64,000 bases of DNA from Ideonella sp. (lineage in GTDB: Bacteria > Pseudomonadota > Gammaproteobacteria > Burkholderiales > Burkholderiaceae_C). The DNA lies in contig JABTUC010000002.1 in NCBI GenBank assembly GCA_015075545.1, positions 62,001 to 126,000 on the forward strand, in the 5' to 3' direction. The notes below the pieces were generated by a model that saw only the letters and a list, made by a program, of their open reading frames with translations, had not been told where the DNA came from and made no database searches. The translations under genes were made by a program, and so were the position numbers. Below are positions 44,764-54,833 of the stretch, piece by piece (positions within the stretch are counted from its first letter, which is position 1; every line of letters starts with the position of its first letter).

Positions 44764-46263
44764 ATGAGTTCGATGATCGGAAGACGGGCTGTCGCCGGCG
44801 TGGCGGCGGCGATCGGGGCGATGCTGGCGCTGCCGGCGTTCGCGCAGGGCAGGAAGGACAGCGCCGTCCTCGGCATGACGCTGGAGCCGCCGGGGCTCGA
44901 CCCGAGCGCGGGTGCCGCCTCGGCGATCGGCGAGGTGGTGCACTACAACATCTTCGAGACGCTCACCAAGATCCATTCCGACGGCACCATCGGGCCGTTG
45001 CTGGCGCAGAGCTGGACGGTGACGCCCGACAACAAGACCTGGGCCTTCAAGCTGCGCCAGGGCGTGAAGTTCCAGAACGGCGAGCCGTTCGATGCGGGCA
45101 GCGTCAAGTTCTCGTACGAGCGCGCGGTGGCAGCGGGCTCGGTCAACAAGGACAAGGCGGTCTTCAACAACATCCTGAACATCGCCACCACCGACGACCA
45201 CACGGTCGTCATCACGCTGAAGAATCCGAACCCCGACTTCCTGTTCCAGCTTGGGCAGACCACCGCCTCGATCTTCGAGCCCAAGAGCGTGGCCGGCAAC
45301 AATTCGCGGCCGGTGGGCACCGGTCCGTACAAGCTGGAGAACTGGAACAAGGGCTCGTCGATCGTGCTGGCGCGCTGGGACGGCTATCGCGATGCCAAGG
45401 CGGTGCATCTCAAGCGCGTGACGATCCGCTTCATCAGCGATGCCGCTGCGCAGGTCGCGGCACTGCTGTCGGGCGACATCGACGCCTTTCCGCGCGTGGC
45501 GGCGGCGCGCAGCCTGGCGCAGTTCCGCTCCGACAAGCGCTTCCAGGTGCTGATCGGCGGCTCGCGCGCCAAGACGATCCTGGCGATGAACAACAAGCGC
45601 AAGCCGCTCGACGACGTGCGCGTGCGTCGCGCGATCGCGATGGCGATCGACCGCAAGGCGGTGATCGAAGGCGCAGCCGACGGCTTCGGCACGCCGATCG
45701 GCAGCTTCTACACGCCTGGTTCGCCTGGCTACGTCGACCTCACGGCGGTCAACGCCTACGCGCCGGAGAAGTCGCGCGCGCTGCTCAAGGACGCCGGCGT
45801 TGCCACGCCGCTCGAGCTGACGATGAAGCTGCCGCCGGTGCCGTACGCACGACAGGGCGGCGAGGTGATCGCTGCCGAGCTGGCCAAGGTGGGCGTCGTC
45901 GCCAAGATCGAGAACGTCGAGTGGGCGCAGTGGCTGTCGGGCGTGTACAAGGACAAGGCGTACGACCTGACGATCGTCTCGCACGTCGAGCCGCTGGACT
46001 TCGGCAACTTCGCGCGACCGGGCTACTACTGGAACTACGACTCGCCGAAGTTCAACGAGTTGTGGGCGAAGATCAACACCACCGCCGACACCGCGCAGCG
46101 CAACCAGTTGATGGCCGAGGCGCAGCGGCTGGTGGCCGACGACACGGTGATGGCCTACCTCTACCAGCCCACCTGGATCACGGTGGCCAAGGCCGGGCTC
46201 AAGGGCCTGTGGAAGGACGCGCCGATCTTCGCCAACGACCTGTCGGCGCTGTCGTGGCAGTGA
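44764..46263 (+). CDS. ABC transporter solute-binding protein, family 5 (oligopeptide/dipeptide type)
   Basis: 499-residue SBP_bac_5 protein. The signal peptide RRAVAGVAAAIGAMLALPAFAQ is cleaved near residue 28. Family features are PPGLDPSAGAASAIGEVVHYNIFETL, LAQSWTVTPDNKTWAFKLRQGVKF, FDAGSVKFSYERAV and GTGPYKLENW. Substrates in the family include peptides, nickel, heme and opines, so specificity is open. GGAGG precedes the ATG. Unusually, no permease or ATPase genes flank it, so it must work with components elsewhere, or act in sensing. Confidence 0.9.
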   Translation: MSSMIGRRAVAGVAAAIGAMLALPAFAQGRKDSAVLGMTLEPPGLDPSAGAASAIGEVVHYNIFETLTKIHSDGTIGPLLAQSWTVTPDNKTWAFKLRQGVKFQNGEPFDAGSVKFSYERAVAAGSVNKDKAVFNNILNIATTDDHTVVITLKNPNPDFLFQLGQTTASIFEPKSVAGNNSRPVGTGPYKLENWNKGSSIVLARWDGYRDAKAVHLKRVTIRFISDAAAQVAALLSGDIDAFPRVAAARSLAQFRSDKRFQVLIGGSRAKTILAMNNKRKPLDDVRVRRAIAMAIDRKAVIEGAADGFGTPIGSFYTPGSPGYVDLTAVNAYAPEKSRALLKDAGVATPLELTMKLPPVPYARQGGEVIAAELAKVGVVAKIENVEWAQWLSGVYKDKAYDLTIVSHVEPLDFGNFARPGYYWNYDSPKFNELWAKINTTADTAQRNQLMAEAQRLVADDTVMAYLYQPTWITVAKAGLKGLWKDAPIFANDLSALSWQ

Positions 46264-46290
46264 GCTGACGCCGGCGCCCCGGCCGGCGCA

Positions 46291-46932
46291 TCAGCGCACG
46301 CCCAGCGGCGTGGTGTCGGGCTGCTCGGGCAGCCCCTGCAGATGCGCGGCGTCGGCCCACTGCACGATCTCGAGGGTGTCGTCGTGCCAGCGCAGCCGGT
46401 TGATGCCGGTGTTGGGGATCTCGCAGGTGCGCGGCCCGCTCAGCGGCGCGTGGCGTGCGGCGCGCCACAGCATGTCGAGCACGCCGCCGTGCGTGAACAC
46501 CACGATGCGCTCGCCCGCATGCTGCCGCACCAGGCCGCTCACGGCCATCAAGACGCGCTGGTGGAACGCACGCACGCTCTCGCCGCCGGGCAGCGCATAG
46601 TCGGCGTCGTGGCGCAGCCAGTGCGCCCACAGATGCGGGTGCTGTTCGATGATGGTGGGGGCATCGAGCCCCTCGAGCACGCCGAACGCCTGCTCGCGCC
46701 ACAGCGGGTCGGTGGCGATCGCGCGGCCCGCCGCCGCCGCCTCGGCGGTGGCGCGCGCGCGCTGCAGGTCACTGGCCACCACGGTGTCGAAGCGCTCGTC
46801 GGCCAGGCGCTGCGCCAGGCGCTGCGCCTGTGCGCGCCCGGTGTCGTTGAGCGGCACGTCGATCTGGCCCTGGAAACGGTGCTGGCGGTTCCAGTCGGTC
46901 TCGCCGTGACGCACGACAATCAGTTCGGTCAT
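46291..46932 (-). CDS. Histidine phosphatase family protein (phosphoglycerate mutase-like)
   Basis: 213-residue member of the histidine phosphatase superfamily, branch 1. The catalytic motif VVRHGETDWN contains H9, R8 and the phosphate pocket; the second histidine is in VVFTHGGVLDMLWR, and the proton-donor glutamate region is WREQAFGVLEGLD. Relatives include CobC, GpmB and broad-specificity phosphatases; a cobalamin role is not supported by neighbours. It is divergent from the alpha/beta hydrolase, with 34 bases between the start codons. Confidence 0.88.
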   Translation of the reverse strand: MTELIVVRHGETDWNRQHRFQGQIDVPLNDTGRAQAQRLAQRLADERFDTVVASDLQRARATAEAAAAGRAIATDPLWREQAFGVLEGLDAPTIIEQHPHLWAHWLRHDADYALPGGESVRAFHQRVLMAVSGLVRQHAGERIVVFTHGGVLDMLWRAARHAPLSGPRTCEIPNTGINRLRWHDDTLEIVQWADAAHLQGLPEQPDTTPLGVR

Positions 46933-46966
46933 GATGCGATTGTCCCCGCAATCGAAGACCGAAGCG

Positions 46967-47689
46967 ATGCACACGGTGATCCTGCTGCCCGGGCTGGCGT
47001 GCGATGCCGCGATCTGGCGTGACCAATTGCCGGCGCTGTCGGCGCAGCACACGGTGCAGGTGAGCGATGTGCACCAGCGCCACGATGACCTGCCGGCGAT
47101 GGCGCGCGCGCTGCTGGCGCAGACCGAAGGCCCGCTGGTGCTGGTGGGCAGCTCGATGGGCGGCATGCTCGCGCTGCATGCGCACCGCGAGGCGCCGCAA
47201 CGGATTGCCGCGCTGGCGCTGCTGTCGTCGACCGCGCGAGACGACACGGCCGAGTTGATCCGGTTGCGCAGCGATGCGATCGTCGAGTTCGAGCAGGGCC
47301 GCGCCGAGGCCGTGCTGCGCGCCAACGCGATGTTCGCCTTGCATCCCGCGCATGCCGAAGACCGTGCCTGGGTCGACGACTATGTCGGGCAGATCCTGCG
47401 CGCCGGCGCCGCGCAGTTGATCGCGCAGAACCGTGCGGTGATGAAGCGCTGCGACATGCGGCCGTGGCTGGCCGACATCGGTTGCCCGCTGATGGTGGCC
47501 TGCGGCGACGGCGATCTGCTGACGCCGCCCGAGCATTCGCGCGAGATCGCGCAGGCGGTGCCGCAGGCGCGGCTCGAGGTGGTGCCGGGCGCCGGCCACC
47601 TGATGACGTGGGAACAACCCGAGCGCGTCAACGCGCTGCTGTTACATTGGCTCGCCGGCCTGCAACCCTTGCATCGCCGTGCACGCTGA
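46967..47689 (+). CDS. Alpha/beta-fold hydrolase
   Basis: 240-residue alpha/beta hydrolase. The oxyanion-hole HTVILLPGLACDAAIW is at the N-terminus, the nucleophile elbow is GSSMG with S63, and the acid (GDGDLLTPPEHS) and histidine (GAGHLMTWEQPERV) lie near the C-terminus, so the catalytic triad is complete. It resembles 3-oxoadipate enol-lactonase/BioH-type esterases, but the substrate cannot be assigned. The ATG at 46967 is chosen; ATG 46931 would overlap the divergent phosphatase gene. A terminator-like hairpin follows. Confidence 0.85.
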   Translation: MHTVILLPGLACDAAIWRDQLPALSAQHTVQVSDVHQRHDDLPAMARALLAQTEGPLVLVGSSMGGMLALHAHREAPQRIAALALLSSTARDDTAELIRLRSDAIVEFEQGRAEAVLRANAMFALHPAHAEDRAWVDDYVGQILRAGAAQLIAQNRAVMKRCDMRPWLADIGCPLMVACGDGDLLTPPEHSREIAQAVPQARLEVVPGAGHLMTWEQPERVNALLLHWLAGLQPLHRRAR

Positions 47690-47711
47690 GTGCGCGCCCC
47701 CCGCCTGAGCG

Positions 47712-47737
47712 GCGCCCGAACGGCGGGCGCTTACGTT
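47712..47737 (+). terminator. Terminator-like hairpin after the alpha/beta hydrolase gene
   Basis: GCGCCCG-AACGG-CGGGCGC, a perfect 7-bp stem, is followed by TTACGTTT. It begins 23 bases after the hydrolase stop codon. The interrupted T-run makes it a moderate terminator. Confidence 0.6.
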
Positions 47738-47810
47738 TCCGGCCTTGCCGCTGCCACCGAAAGGCGACACCATCGCCCCGACGCTGTCGTCGATCCACCA
47801 AGCCTTCGTC

Positions 47811-48425
47811 ATGCCCGCACGCAACGCAACCCACGTGCTTCTGTTGGCCCTGTTGTCGGCGGCCGGTGTCGCGCACGCGCAGGCCGAGGCCGCCAAGGCC
47901 GCCGACGACTGCGAGGCGGCAGTGACCGAGAGCGTCAAGCGCATGCGCGGCAAGGACGCGCAAGACGTGCAGTACATCAAGACCAAGCGCGCGATCACGC
48001 CGTCGGCCGAAGACGAAACCAGCCTCAAGGGCGAAGGCCGCTATCGGGGGCCAGGCGGGCGCATCGTGCCGTTCAGTTACGGCTGCGCGATCAACACCAA
48101 GACCGGCGCCACCTCGGGCGTGGTGTTCCGCGAGTTGGTGGCCACTGCCGACGACAAGCCGTTCCAACCCGACTTGTCGCATGTGTCGGTGGCCGACTGC
48201 GACAGCGCGGCGGTGGCCACGCTGAAGCGCAAGAACCCGCGCGCCGGCCACATCATGCTCGACGGCGAGTCGCGCCAGTTGCGTCCAGCCGACAACGAGC
48301 GCATTGCGCTCGAGGGCCGCGGCGCATTCGAGCGTGCGCCCGGCATGCACTCGGCACCGTTCACCTACCGCTGCGAGCTCGAGCCGCGCAGCGGCCGCAT
48401 CCTCAGCGTGCAGACCAGCGGCTGA
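47811..48425 (+). CDS. Secreted protein of unknown function with two duplicated Cys-containing units
   Basis: 204 residues. A signal peptide (THVLLLALLSAAGVAHAQA) is cleaved near residue 24. The mature protein consists of two similar units: unit 1 about residues 31-107 and unit 2 about 127-202. Each begins with an acidic -DC- and contains G-R...F-x-Y-x-C followed by about five residues and S/R-G: C34/C92 and C130/C188, both pairs exactly 58 residues apart, which suggests one disulfide per unit. PFSYGCAINTKTGATSGVV aligns with PFTYRCELEPRSGRILSVQ. I do not recognise a named family. The gene stands alone between a hairpin and the convergent amidase. Confidence 0.78.
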   Translation: MPARNATHVLLLALLSAAGVAHAQAEAAKAADDCEAAVTESVKRMRGKDAQDVQYIKTKRAITPSAEDETSLKGEGRYRGPGGRIVPFSYGCAINTKTGATSGVVFRELVATADDKPFQPDLSHVSVADCDSAAVATLKRKNPRAGHIMLDGESRQLRPADNERIALEGRGAFERAPGMHSAPFTYRCELEPRSGRILSVQTSG

Positions 48426-48440
48426 GCGCTGCCGCGATCG

Positions 48441-49979
48441 TCACCGCGGCGCGCCGGGTTCGCCCGCAGCGTGCGGCGGCCGGCGGTGAAACCACGGCTG
48501 CGCCGTCTCGAGTTGCCCCGCCAGCCGCAACAGCGTGGCCTCGTCGCCGAAGCGGCCGACGAACTGCACGCCGATCGGCAGCCCGGCCGCGTTCCAGTGC
48601 AGCGGCACCGACATCGCCGGTTGCCCGGTGCCGTTGAACACCGGCGTGTACGGGATGAAGTCGAACACCTTGCCGGCCAACTGCTGCAGCGCGCCGGCGC
48701 GGCGCAGCAGCGCCGGCGAGCCGACGGCGTTCATCACGGCGATCTGCCGCCGCTCGGCCGGCGTCGGCTGCAGCGAGCCGATCGGCGGCGGTGGGCTCGC
48801 CAGCGTCGGTGTGAGCAGCACGTCGATCGACTCGAACTGCCGGCCGATCGCGCGCCCGGCGAGCTGGATCGTGCGCTGCGCGTTGACCAGCTCGTCGGCG
48901 CTCAGCGCGCGCCCGAGCAGGCTCAGCGCCCACGTCGCCGCCTCGAAGTCGCGCCGCCGCGGCCGCAGGCGCAGCGTGGCGGCGATGAATTCGATCTCGG
49001 CGCGCACGTTGGCCGCCAGCACCTGCAGGAACGCCAGCGCGAAGGCGTCGCGGTCGATCGCCAGCCGCGACTCGTCGACCTCGTGGCCGAGCGAGCGCAG
49101 CAGATCGGCGCTGCGTTGCACCGCCTGCAGACAGTCGGGATGCAGCGGCGCGCGGCCGAGCCACGGCTCGGTGGAGACGCCGATGCGCAGCCGGCCGGGC
49201 GGCGTGCGAACCTCGTCGACGAAAGGCCGCGCCTGCGCGGGCGCCGCGCATGGCGCGCCGCTGTCGGCACCGGCTACCGCGTCGAGCAGCGCGGCACTGT
49301 CGCGCACGCTGCGCGTCAGCGCGTGCTCGATCGCCAGGCCGCTCCACAGCTCGCCCTGATCGGGGCCGGTCGGCACGCGCCCGCGCGTGGGCTTGAGGCC
49401 AAACAGGCCGCAGCAGGAGGCGGGGATGCGGATCGAGCCGCCGCCGTCGCCGCCGGTGGCCAACGGCACGAAGCCCGCGGCCACGGCGGCAGCCGAGCCG
49501 CCGCTGGAGCCGCCTGGCGTGCGCGCCGGATCCCACGGATTGCGGGTGGCGCCGGTCAGCTCGGGCTCGGTGTAAGGGGTCAGGCCGAACTCCGGCGTTG
49601 CCGTCTTGCCGATGATCAGCGCGCCGGTCGCGCGCAGGCGCCGAATGAACTCGCTGTCGTGCGCCGCGGCCGGCAGTGCGCGCTGCAGCAACCGGTTGCC
49701 GTTCCACGTGGGCACGCCTTCGACGGTGGCCAGCAAGTCCTTCACCAGCACCGGCACGCCGGCGAACACGCCTGCGCGCTCGTGGCCGGCTGCGCGCCGC
49801 GAGCGCAGCGCGTGCCGCGCGGGCTCGGGGTACTGCGCGATCACCGCATTCAGCGTGCCGTTGCCCGCGGCGATGCGCCGCTCGGCGCACTCGAGCAGGG
49901 TTTCCGGCGCGACCTCGCCGGCGCGCACCATGGCGCCCAGAGCCGTCGCATCGTGGCGGGCGTACTCGTCGAGGGTCAT
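48441..49979 (-). CDS. Amidase signature family enzyme
   Basis: 512-residue amidase (GatA-like fold, PF01425). The Ser-cisSer-Lys catalytic set is visible: K80 in [12 protein letters not shown], the cis-serine in [16 protein letters not shown] (155-169) and nucleophile S182 in [16 protein letters not shown]. Length and the lack of gatB/gatC neighbours argue against a tRNA amidotransferase subunit and for a stand-alone amide hydrolase. The start is ATG 49979; a TTG six codons upstream is possible. It is the last gene before mnmA on the same strand, 45 bases away. Confidence 0.9.
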   Translation of the reverse strand: MTLDEYARHDATALGAMVRAGEVAPETLLECAERRIAAGNGTLNAVIAQYPEPARHALRSRRAAGHERAGVFAGVPVLVKDLLATVEGVPTWNGNRLLQRALPAAAHDSEFIRRLRATGALIIGKTATPEFGLTPYTEPELTGATRNPWDPARTPGGSSGGSAAAVAAGFVPLATGGDGGGSIRIPASCCGLFGLKPTRGRVPTGPDQGELWSGLAIEHALTRSVRDSAALLDAVAGADSGAPCAAPAQARPFVDEVRTPPGRLRIGVSTEPWLGRAPLHPDCLQAVQRSADLLRSLGHEVDESRLAIDRDAFALAFLQVLAANVRAEIEFIAATLRLRPRRRDFEAATWALSLLGRALSADELVNAQRTIQLAGRAIGRQFESIDVLLTPTLASPPPPIGSLQPTPAERRQIAVMNAVGSPALLRRAGALQQLAGKVFDFIPYTPVFNGTGQPAMSVPLHWNAAGLPIGVQFVGRFGDEATLLRLAGQLETAQPWFHRRPPHAAGEPGAPR

Positions 49980-50024
49980 CGCGGCGGCGCTGGCCAAGGC
50001 GCGATCATCGTCGGCCGCCCTCGT

Positions 50025-51152
50025 TCACGGCAAGGAGCGCTCGATCACGCCGCCGCCCAGGCACACGTCGCCGTCGTACAGCACCGCTGACTGGCCCGGC
50101 GTCACCGCCCATTGCGGCTGCTCGAAGGCGAGCGCGAAGGCGGCCGGTGTCGGCTCGTTCAGCGCGCACGCGGCGTCGGCCTGGCGGTAGCGCGTCTTGG
50201 CCGCGTAGCGGCCCGGCGCCGGCGGCGTGCCGCCGACCCAGCTTGCATCGGTGGCGTGCAGCGTGCGCGACAGCAGCCACGAATGGTCACGGCCCTGCAC
50301 CACGCGCAGCACGTTGCGCGCGGTCTCCTTGCGCGCCACGTACCACGGCGCATGCGCGGCGCCGCCGCGCCGCGCGCTGGGTTCCTTGAGGCCGCCGATG
50401 CCCAGGCCCTGCCGCTGGCCGAGCGTGTAGAAGCTCAGGCCGACGTGACGCCCGACGACGCGGCCGCGCTCGTCCTCGATGTCGCCGGGCTGGTGGCTCA
50501 GGTAGCGGGCGAGAAACTCGCGGAACGGCCGCTCGCCGATGAAGCAGATGCCGGTGGAGTCCTTCTTCTTCGCAACGGGCAGCCGGATCTCGGTGGCGAT
50601 CTCGCGCACCTGGGTCTTCTTCAGCTCGCCCACCGGGAACAGCGTGCGCGCGAGCTGCGCCTGGTTCAGGCGGTGCAGGAAGTAGCTCTGATCCTTGCTG
50701 CCGTCGACGCCCTTGAGCAACTCGAATCTCCGGTGTGCAGCGCCGCCCGGCGGGCGCGCCTCGCGCACCCTTGCGTAGTGGCCGGTGGCGATGTGCTGGG
50801 CGCCCAGGCGCAGCGCATGGTCGAGGAACGCCTTGAACTTGATCTCGGCGTTGCACAGCACGTCGGGGTTGGGCGTGCGGCCCGCGCGGTGCTCGCGCAG
50901 GAACTCGGCGAACACCCGGTCCTTGTACTCGGCGGCGAAGTTGACGTGCTCGAGTTCGATGCCGATCACGTCGGCTACCGCGGCGGCATCGACGAAGTCG
51001 AGGTTCGACGAGCAATGCTCGCTGTCGTCGTCGTCCTCCCAGTTTTTCATGAAGAGGCCGACCACCTCGTGGCCCGCGCGCTTGAGCAGCCAGGCGGCAA
51101 CCGCAGAGTCGACCCCGCCGGAGAGGCCAACCACCACCCGCGATGCGCGCAT
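50025..51152 (-). CDS. mnmA: tRNA 2-thiouridylase MnmA
   Basis: 375-residue enzyme that thiolates U34 of tRNA-Lys, -Glu and -Gln. The PP-loop motif SGGVDS is at residues 10-15. The catalytic cysteines lie in [12 protein letters not shown] and [16 protein letters not shown]. The [17 protein letters not shown] insertion (about residues 37-53) is characteristic of proteobacterial MnmA. The C-terminal beta domain ends [19 protein letters not shown]. The start ATG 51152 is conserved ([16 protein letters not shown]). Confidence 0.97.
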   Translation of the reverse strand: MRASRVVVGLSGGVDSAVAAWLLKRAGHEVVGLFMKNWEDDDDSEHCSSNLDFVDAAAVADVIGIELEHVNFAAEYKDRVFAEFLREHRAGRTPNPDVLCNAEIKFKAFLDHALRLGAQHIATGHYARVREARPPGGAAHRRFELLKGVDGSKDQSYFLHRLNQAQLARTLFPVGELKKTQVREIATEIRLPVAKKKDSTGICFIGERPFREFLARYLSHQPGDIEDERGRVVGRHVGLSFYTLGQRQGLGIGGLKEPSARRGGAAHAPWYVARKETARNVLRVVQGRDHSWLLSRTLHATDASWVGGTPPAPGRYAAKTRYRQADAACALNEPTPAAFALAFEQPQWAVTPGQSAVLYDGDVCLGGGVIERSLP

Positions 51153-51200
51153 GCAGGGATTCTAGTTTTCCCCCCCGGTCATTGCCGAGGCCGGTCTCGA

Positions 51201-51437
51201 TCAGACCGTCTTGTGCGTGCCGTCGCAGAACGGCTGGTGCGCGCTGTGCTTGCAGCCGCAGAAGTAGAGCATGGCGGCTTCGGTGGCCGTGAACTTCACC
51301 GGCGTGTACGGCCCGCTCTTGTGCGAGCCGTCGCAGAACGGCTGGCTCTTGCTGTTGCCGCAGCGGCACCAGAAGTAGTCCTTGCCGGCCTGCACGTGCA
51401 CCGGGAACGGTGCCCGCTGGGGGATCGTGACGGTCAT
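51201..51437 (-). CDS. CDGSH iron-sulfur domain protein with two clusters
   Basis: 78 residues carrying two CDGSH motifs in tandem: [18 protein letters not shown] and [18 protein letters not shown]. Each gives the 3Cys-1His ligand set of a [2Fe-2S] cluster of the mitoNEET type, so this is the two-cluster prokaryotic form. CAGGAG eight bases before ATG 51437 supports this short product rather than longer open frames. It is divergent from pntA over a 176-base gap. A redox or iron-sulfur handling role is likely; nothing in the context narrows it. Confidence 0.92.
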   Translation of the reverse strand: MTVTIPQRAPFPVHVQAGKDYFWCRCGNSKSQPFCDGSHKSGPYTPVKFTATEAAMLYFCGCKHSAHQPFCDGTHKTV

Positions 51438-51613
51438 CGACAGCTCCTGTCGGGTGCGGTGGCACGGCAGTATCGCGCAGCCTGACGCGGCAGGGCAGGC
51501 CATCGACGGCTGGCAGAATGCACCGCCATGCGGCGCGCCGGCCCCGACCGCTGCGCGCGAGCGATGGCGACAAGAAACCGGCGCTGCGTGCCCCGACAAG
51601 AGGAGTTCAGTTC

Positions 51614-53203
51614 ATGGCGTTGAGGATCGGTGTCCCCAAGGAAACGGCGGCCGGCGAGAAGCGCGTGGCCACCGTGCCCGACGTGGTGGGCAAGCTCGTC
51701 AAGCTCGGCTTCTCGGTGGCCGTGCAAAGCGGCGCGGGCGATGGCGCGAACTTCGCCGACGACACCTACCGCGCCGCCGGCGCCGAAGTGGTGGGCTCGG
51801 CCGCCGAGCTGTGGGCCAAGGCCGACATCGTGTTCAAAGTGCGCCCGCCGAGCGCCGGCGAAGTGGCCCTGATGCGCGAGGGCGGCACGTTGATCGGCTT
51901 CGTCTGGCCGGCACAGAACCCCGAGCTGATGCAGCAACTGGCGGCGAAGAAGGCCACCGTGCTGGCGGTCGATTGCCTGCCGCGGCAGTTGTCGCGCGCG
52001 CAGAAGATGGACGCGCTGACCTCGATGGCCGGCATCAGCGGCTACCGCGCGGTGATCGAGGCGGCCAACGCGTTCGGCCGGCTGTTCAACGGCCAGGTCA
52101 CCGCGGCGGGCAAGATCCCGCCGGCGCAGGTGTTCGTCGCCGGCGCCGGCGTCGCCGGGCTGGCCGCGATCGGCACCGCGGCCAACATGGGCGCGATCGT
52201 GCGCGCCAACGACACGCGCGCCGAAGTCGCTGACCAGGTGATGTCGCTCGGCGGCGAGTTCGTCAAGGTCGACTACGAGGAAGAAGGCTCGGGCAGCGGC
52301 GGCTACGCCAAGGTGATGAGCGAGGGCTTCCAGGCGGCGCAGCGCGCGATGTACGCGCAACAGGCCCGAGACGCCGACATCATCATCACCACCGCGCTGA
52401 TCCCCGGCAAGCCGGCGCCCAAGCTGATCAGCGCCGAGATGGTGAAGAGCATGCGCCCCGGCAGCGTGATCGTCGACATGGCCGCCGAGCAGGGCGGCAA
52501 CTGCGAGCTCACCGTGCCCGGCGAGTCGGTGGTGCGCCACGGCGTGACCCTCGTCGGCTACACCGACCTGGCCAGCCGGCTGGCCAAGCAGGCGTCGACG
52601 CTGTACGCGAGCAACCTGCTGCGCCTGACCGAGGATCTGTGCAAGACCAAGGACGGCGTCATCGACGTCAACATGGAAGACGACGCGATCCGCGGCCTCA
52701 CCGTGATCAAGGACGGTGCGGTGACCTGGCCCGCGCCGCCGCTGAAGCTGCCGGCGCCGCCGCCCAAGCCTTCCGCCGCGGCCCCCGTGCCGGCGGCCAA
52801 GAAGGGCCATGGTCACGGCGCCGGCGAGCCGATGTCGGCGAAATCGCTGGCCATCGTGTTCGTCGTCGGCGCGCTGCTGTTCGCCTGGGTGGGCCTGTAC
52901 GCGCCGGCGTCGTTCCTGGCGCACTTCACGGTGTTCGTGCTGGCGTGCTTCGTCGGCTACATGGTGATCTGGAACGTCACGCCGGCGCTGCACACGCCGC
53001 TGATGAGCGTGACCAACGCGATCTCGTCGATCATCGCCATCGGCGCACTGATCCAGATCGCGCCCCCGCTGGCGGGCGGCGGTGCCGACCGGCCGAGCGC
53101 GGTGATCCTCTGGCTGGCCGTGGTGGCGCTGGCGCTCACCGGCATCAACATGTTCGGCGGCTTCGCGGTCACGCGGCGCATGCTGGCGATGTTCCGCAAG
53201 TGA
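51614..53203 (+). CDS. pntA: NAD(P) transhydrogenase subunit alpha
   Basis: 529-residue alpha subunit of the proton-pumping transhydrogenase, which reduces NADP with NADH at the expense of proton motive force. Residues 1-370 form the NAD-binding dI domain ([22 protein letters not shown]..., [21 protein letters not shown]). A Pro/Ala/His-rich linker (about residues 375-410) leads to four membrane helices of dII. Here the alpha1 and alpha2 parts are fused in one polypeptide as in E. coli, not split into PntAA/PntAB. AGGAG precedes the ATG. pntB follows 10 bases downstream. Confidence 0.96.
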   Translation: MALRIGVPKETAAGEKRVATVPDVVGKLVKLGFSVAVQSGAGDGANFADDTYRAAGAEVVGSAAELWAKADIVFKVRPPSAGEVALMREGGTLIGFVWPAQNPELMQQLAAKKATVLAVDCLPRQLSRAQKMDALTSMAGISGYRAVIEAANAFGRLFNGQVTAAGKIPPAQVFVAGAGVAGLAAIGTAANMGAIVRANDTRAEVADQVMSLGGEFVKVDYEEEGSGSGGYAKVMSEGFQAAQRAMYAQQARDADIIITTALIPGKPAPKLISAEMVKSMRPGSVIVDMAAEQGGNCELTVPGESVVRHGVTLVGYTDLASRLAKQASTLYASNLLRLTEDLCKTKDGVIDVNMEDDAIRGLTVIKDGAVTWPAPPLKLPAPPPKPSAAAPVPAAKKGHGHGAGEPMSAKSLAIVFVVGALLFAWVGLYAPASFLAHFTVFVLACFVGYMVIWNVTPALHTPLMSVTNAISSIIAIGALIQIAPPLAGGGADRPSAVILWLAVVALALTGINMFGGFAVTRRMLAMFRK

Positions 53204-53213
53204 GGAGGCCGGC

Positions 53214-54629
53214 ATGACATCGAGCTTGGCCACCGTCTCCTACATCGGCGCCACGATCCTGTTCATCCTGAGCCTGGGCGGCCTGTCGAACCCCGAGACC
53301 GCGCGCCGCGGCAACCTGTTCGGCATCATCGGCATGGTGATCGCCGTGCTGGCCACGGTGTTCGGGCCGCGCGTCACGCCGGGCGGCTACGGCTGGATCG
53401 TCGGCGCGCTGGTCGTCGGCGGCGCCATCGGGCTGTACGCGGCGCGGGTCGTGCAGATGACGCAGATGCCCGAACTGGTGGCGCTGATGCACAGCCTGGT
53501 CGGCCTGGCGGCCTGCCTGGTGGGCTTCGCCAGCTACGTCGACACCTCCACCGTGTTCCCGACCGCGGCCGAGAAGGCGATCCACGAAGTGGAGATCTAC
53601 GTCGGCATCCTGATCGGCGCCATCACCTTCTCGGGATCGATCATCGCCTTCGGCAAGCTCTCGGGCAAGATCGGCGGCAAGCCGCTGCTGCTGCCGGCCC
53701 GCCACTGGATCAACCTGGCCGGCCTGCTGGTGGTGATCTGGTTCGGCCGCGAGTTCCTGCACGCGCCGAGCATCGCTGCCGGCATGACGCCGCTCGTCGT
53801 GATGACGGTGATCGCGCTGCTGTTCGGCATCCACATGGTGATGGCGATCGGCGGCGCCGATATGCCGGTGGTGGTGTCGATGCTCAACAGCTACTCGGGC
53901 TGGGCCGCCGCGGCCACCGGCTTCATGCTCAGCAACGACCTGCTGATCGTGGTGGGCGCGCTGGTGGGCTCCTCGGGCGCGATCCTGAGCTACATCATGT
54001 GCCGCGCGATGAACCGCAATTTCATCAGCGTGATCGCCGGCGGCTTCGGCACCGGCGGCGGCGCACCGGCAGCCGGTGGCGGCGCGGCGCAACCGGCGGG
54101 CGAGGTGACGCCGATCAGCGCCGCCGAGACCGCCGAGCTGCTTCGCGACGCGAAGAACGTGATCATCGTGCCGGGTTACGGCATGGCGGTGGCGCAGGCC
54201 CAGCACACGGTGTTCGAGATCACCAAGCTGCTGCGCGAGAAGGGCGTCAACGTGCGCTTCGGCATCCACCCGGTGGCCGGCCGCATGCCCGGCCACATGA
54301 ACGTGCTGCTCGCCGAGGCCAAGGTGCCCTACGACATCGTGCTGGAGATGGACGAGATCAACGCCGACTTCCCCGACACCCAGGTGTCGATGGTGATCGG
54401 CGCCAACGACATCGTGAACCCGTCGGCGCAGGAGGATCCGGCCAGCCCGATCGCCGGCATGCCGGTGCTCGAGGTGTGGAAGGCCAAGAACTCGATCGTC
54501 ATGAAACGCAGCATGGCCTCGGGCTATGCCGGGGTCGACAACCCGCTCTTCTACAAAGAGAACAACCGCATGCTGTTCGGCGACGCCAAGAAGATGCTCG
54601 AAGAGGTGCTGGCGGCGCTGAAGGCTTGA
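53214..54629 (+). CDS. pntB: NAD(P) transhydrogenase subunit beta
   Basis: 471-residue beta subunit. The N-terminal part contains about nine membrane helices that complete the proton channel. A Gly/Ala linker (residues about 280-300) is followed by the NADP-binding dIII domain with [37 protein letters not shown] and [17 protein letters not shown]. The end, [19 protein letters not shown], is conserved in the family. It forms a bicistronic operon with pntA and is closed by a bulged hairpin. Confidence 0.97.
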   Translation: MTSSLATVSYIGATILFILSLGGLSNPETARRGNLFGIIGMVIAVLATVFGPRVTPGGYGWIVGALVVGGAIGLYAARVVQMTQMPELVALMHSLVGLAACLVGFASYVDTSTVFPTAAEKAIHEVEIYVGILIGAITFSGSIIAFGKLSGKIGGKPLLLPARHWINLAGLLVVIWFGREFLHAPSIAAGMTPLVVMTVIALLFGIHMVMAIGGADMPVVVSMLNSYSGWAAAATGFMLSNDLLIVVGALVGSSGAILSYIMCRAMNRNFISVIAGGFGTGGGAPAAGGGAAQPAGEVTPISAAETAELLRDAKNVIIVPGYGMAVAQAQHTVFEITKLLREKGVNVRFGIHPVAGRMPGHMNVLLAEAKVPYDIVLEMDEINADFPDTQVSMVIGANDIVNPSAQEDPASPIAGMPVLEVWKAKNSIVMKRSMASGYAGVDNPLFYKENNRMLFGDAKKMLEEVLAALKA

Positions 54630-54658
54630 GGCCGGGCGCCGCACGACGGCGGGCCTTT
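54629..54658 (+). terminator. Terminator-like hairpin after pntB
   Basis: An outer stem AGGCC/GGCCT and inner stem CGCCG-CACGA-CGGCG, separated by a three-base bulge, start at the last base of the pntB stop and run into TTT. A TTGACA (54657-54662) begins at its edge and could serve as a -35 for the downstream ligase gene, but no good -10 follows at the right distance. Confidence 0.5.
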
Positions 54659-54833
54659 GACAACGCCGGATCCGCCAGCTTCGTATCAAAGCCGCGTCGA
54701 GAATGCTTCGATAAGGCATGGTCGCGGCGGCCGGTTGCCGTGGCGCGCTCGAGCGCCACGCTATCGAATCCCCTGATCGCCCGCCCGGCCCCCCTGGCCG
54801 AGAATTTCCAGCGGGCGATCAGGAGTGGCGACG

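Noticed and set aside
54657..54689. Promoter for the fadD-like gene (TTGACA)
   Set aside because: The -35 match is good but no acceptable -10 hexamer lies 16-18 bases downstream.
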